Assembly: GCA_964658455.1 (NCBI GenBank) | Contig: CAZZZA010000134.1 | Span: 1-7,955, forward strand | Length of the DNA: 7,955 bases | Reading direction: 5' to 3' | Source: Lichenicola sp964658455 | Lineage (GTDB): Bacteria > Pseudomonadota > Alphaproteobacteria > Acetobacterales > Acetobacteraceae | Part shown: piece after piece, positions 6,990 to 7,955 of the stretch | How positions within the stretch are numbered: the stretch's first letter is position 1 | Layout of the letters: each line of letters opens with the position of its first letter | The notes under the pieces: generated by a model | Databases searched by the model: none | What the model saw: only the letters and a program-made list of their open reading frames with translations | What the model was told of the DNA's origin: nothing | Program-made: the position numbers and the translations under genes

Positions 6990-6999
6990 GCGCGGCCGC
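6978..6999. terminator. Weak GC hairpin at the convergent gene boundary
   Basis: GCGGCCG (6978-6984) and CGGCCGC (6993-6999) can pair as a 7-bp stem with an 8-nt loop spanning the stop codon of the membrane-protein gene. A 10-bp GCCCCGGGGC palindrome lies just after it at 7002-7011. No T-run follows on either strand, so this is not a standard intrinsic terminator. Position between convergent genes is the main argument, and chance pairing is easy in sequence this GC-rich. Confidence 0.25.
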
Positions 7000-7023
7000 C
7001 TGCCCCGGGGCTGCGTACCGGCG

Positions 7024-7356
7024 CTACGAGGCGAGGTTCTCGCGCACCCATTCCTTGAGCTGGCTCTTGGGCAGGGCGCCGACCTTGGTCGCCGCCGGCT
7101 TGCCGTCCTTGAACAGGATCAGGGTCGGCACGCCGCGCACCGCGTAGGTGTTGGGCGTGGTCGGGTTCTGGTCGATATCGACCTTGGCCACGGTGAGCTG
7201 GTCCTTGAATTCGGCGCCGATCTCCTCGAGCGCCGGGGCGATCATCTTGCAGGGGCCGCACCAGGTGGCCCAGAAATCCACCAGCACCGCGCCACGGGCC
7301 TTCAGCACGTCGGTCTCGAAACTGTCGTCGGTGACGGCGACGGTGTGTTCGCTCAT
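7024..7356 (-). CDS. trxA: Thioredoxin 1
   Basis: A 110-residue classical thioredoxin, the small cytoplasmic disulfide reductase that serves ribonucleotide reductase and other targets and is recharged by thioredoxin reductase. It has the WCGPC active site (C33 and C36), the buried acid D27 in VDFWATWC, K58 in the AKVDIDQNP strand, the cis-proline P77 in GVPTL, and a KVGALPKSQLKEW C-terminal region nearly matching E. coli TrxA. Length is standard and nothing essential is missing. AGGGGA (7370 down to 7365) lies 8 nt before the ATG, a strong ribosome-binding site. It lies 57 bp downstream of addA on the same strand, an arrangement common in alphaproteobacteria, and converges on the hopanoid block with only 34 bp between stops. 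Confidence 0.97.
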   Translation of the reverse strand: MSEHTVAVTDDSFETDVLKARGAVLVDFWATWCGPCKMIAPALEEIGAEFKDQLTVAKVDIDQNPTTPNTYAVRGVPTLILFKDGKPAATKVGALPKSQLKEWVRENLAS

Positions 7357-7388
7357 GATGGCAATCCCCTGAAACTCGCTTGGCTTTC

Positions 7389-7417
7389 GAGATGGGCAAA
7401 ACCCGCCGACCGGTCAA
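7389..7417 (-). promoter_or_regulatory. Possible trxA promoter
   Basis: On the minus strand, TTGACC (7417 to 7412) matches five of six bases of a -35 box, and CATCTC (7394 to 7389) lies 17 nt further on as a poor -10 box. A start point near 7382 would give a short leader containing the AGGGGA ribosome-binding site. The -35 candidate overlaps the addA stop codon. The -10 match is weak, so this is only a candidate; trxA could equally be read through from addA. Confidence 0.25.
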
Positions 7418-7955
7418 GCGGCGGCAGGCCCCCGCCCGTCCCGGGTCCGGTATGTGCCAGGACCATGCGCCAGCAGCAGCGCCTCATCCAGCAGCATCAC
7501 CCGGGCCTCCTGGGTCCAGACCAGCGCGCACGCGATCGGCCGATCCGGGTAGAGCTGCGCCAGCAGCGCGCGGTAGGCGGCGATCTGGCGCAGGTAGGGC
7601 AGCGGCACCTGTTCCGGTGTCGCCGGGGTGCGCCGGTTGGTCTTGAAGTCGCAGAGCAGCACCCGCTCCGGCAGCACGCACAGCCGGTCGATCTGGCCGG
7701 TCACGACCACGCCGTCCACCACCCCGGACACCGGCTGCTCCGCCAGCGCGGCGGGACCGAACAGCGGGGCGATCGCCGGATCGGCCAGCACCGCGCCGAG
7801 CGCCTGCGTCACCTCAGCCGCCTCGTCGGCATCGAGCGCGTCGGCGCCGGCGGTCAGGAACCGCAGCGCCGAATCCTGGCGCCGGTCCGGCGGCAGGTCC
7901 GGCAGATGCTGCAGCAGCGCATGCACCAGCCGGCCGCGCCGGAACGCATCGCCGC
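7414..7955 (-). CDS. addA: AddA C-terminal nuclease domain (5' part outside the window)
   Basis: The last 179 residues of AddA, the helicase-nuclease subunit of the AddAB double-strand-break repair complex (RecBCD counterpart). The frame stays open to the window edge, so the gene continues beyond 7955; the GTG at 7926-7924 is internal, not a start. Nuclease-domain landmarks appear in order: FRRGRLVHALLQHLP at the edge, GQIDRL (about 7684-7700), the DFKTN catalytic stretch with its Asp and Lys (7636-7650), and LRQIAAYRALL, the Q-x(3)-Y motif of RecB-family nucleases. All expected nuclease residues in this part look intact, so the domain is probably active. AddA is normally over 1,100 residues and lies next to addB. 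trxA follows 57 bp downstream. Confidence 0.93.
   Translation of the reverse strand, partial: GDAFRRGRLVHALLQHLPDLPPDRRQDSALRFLTAGADALDADEAAEVTQALGAVLADPAIAPLFGPAALAEQPVSGVVDGVVVTGQIDRLCVLPERVLLCDFKTNRRTPATPEQVPLPYLRQIAAYRALLAQLYPDRPIACALVWTQEARVMLLDEALLLAHGPGTYRTRDGRGPAAA

Noticed and set aside
7924..7926. GTG as the start of a short minus-strand gene
   Set aside because: The frame continues upstream to the window edge with residues typical of AddA (FRRGRL), so the GTG is an internal Val codon.

Overview
The window is a GC-rich (about 70%) chromosomal segment. It most resembles an alphaproteobacterium of the order Rhodospirillales, probably Acetobacteraceae. The reasons are the very high third-position GC, a hopanoid side-chain cluster of the type found in acetic acid bacteria and relatives, and an addA-trxA pair, an arrangement common in alphaproteobacteria. 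The genus cannot be read from the sequence.

Layout. Positions 1-113 probably hold the last codons of an unidentified plus-strand gene. Six plus-strand genes follow: hpnM (118-777), hpnI (809-2047), a 153-bp gap, hpnJ (2201-3625), a PfkB-family sugar kinase (3642-4628), hpnK (4625-5467) and a large polytopic membrane protein resembling GT-C glycosyltransferases (5460-6989). From hpnJ onward the genes are packed like one operon: 16 bp between hpnJ and the kinase, a 4-bp ATGA overlap, then an 8-bp overlap with a GTG start. A 34-bp convergent gap separates this block from two minus-strand genes: trxA (7024-7356) and the 3' end of addA (7414-7955, running out of the window).

How the genes work together. 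HpnI, HpnK and HpnJ are the three enzymes genetically linked to conversion of bacteriohopanetetrol (BHT) into BHT cyclitol ether. HpnI adds N-acetylglucosamine, HpnK removes the acetyl group, and the radical-SAM enzyme HpnJ contracts the sugar ring. HpnM is a periplasmic MlaC/Ttg2D-like protein, presumably a hopanoid or lipid carrier. The window therefore carries the composite head-group module, while the squalene/hopene and ribosylation genes (hpnC-H, shc) must lie elsewhere, possibly just upstream.

The unexplained parts are the two extra genes embedded with hpnJ and hpnK. One is a PfkB kinase most like E. coli phosphofructokinase II, but with Ser in place of the usual Asn of its NxxE motif. 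The other is a GT-C-like membrane protein translationally coupled to hpnK. They may supply or elaborate the sugar head group, but the sequence alone does not show this. I see no RNA genes, insertion sequences, CRISPR arrays or prophage material.
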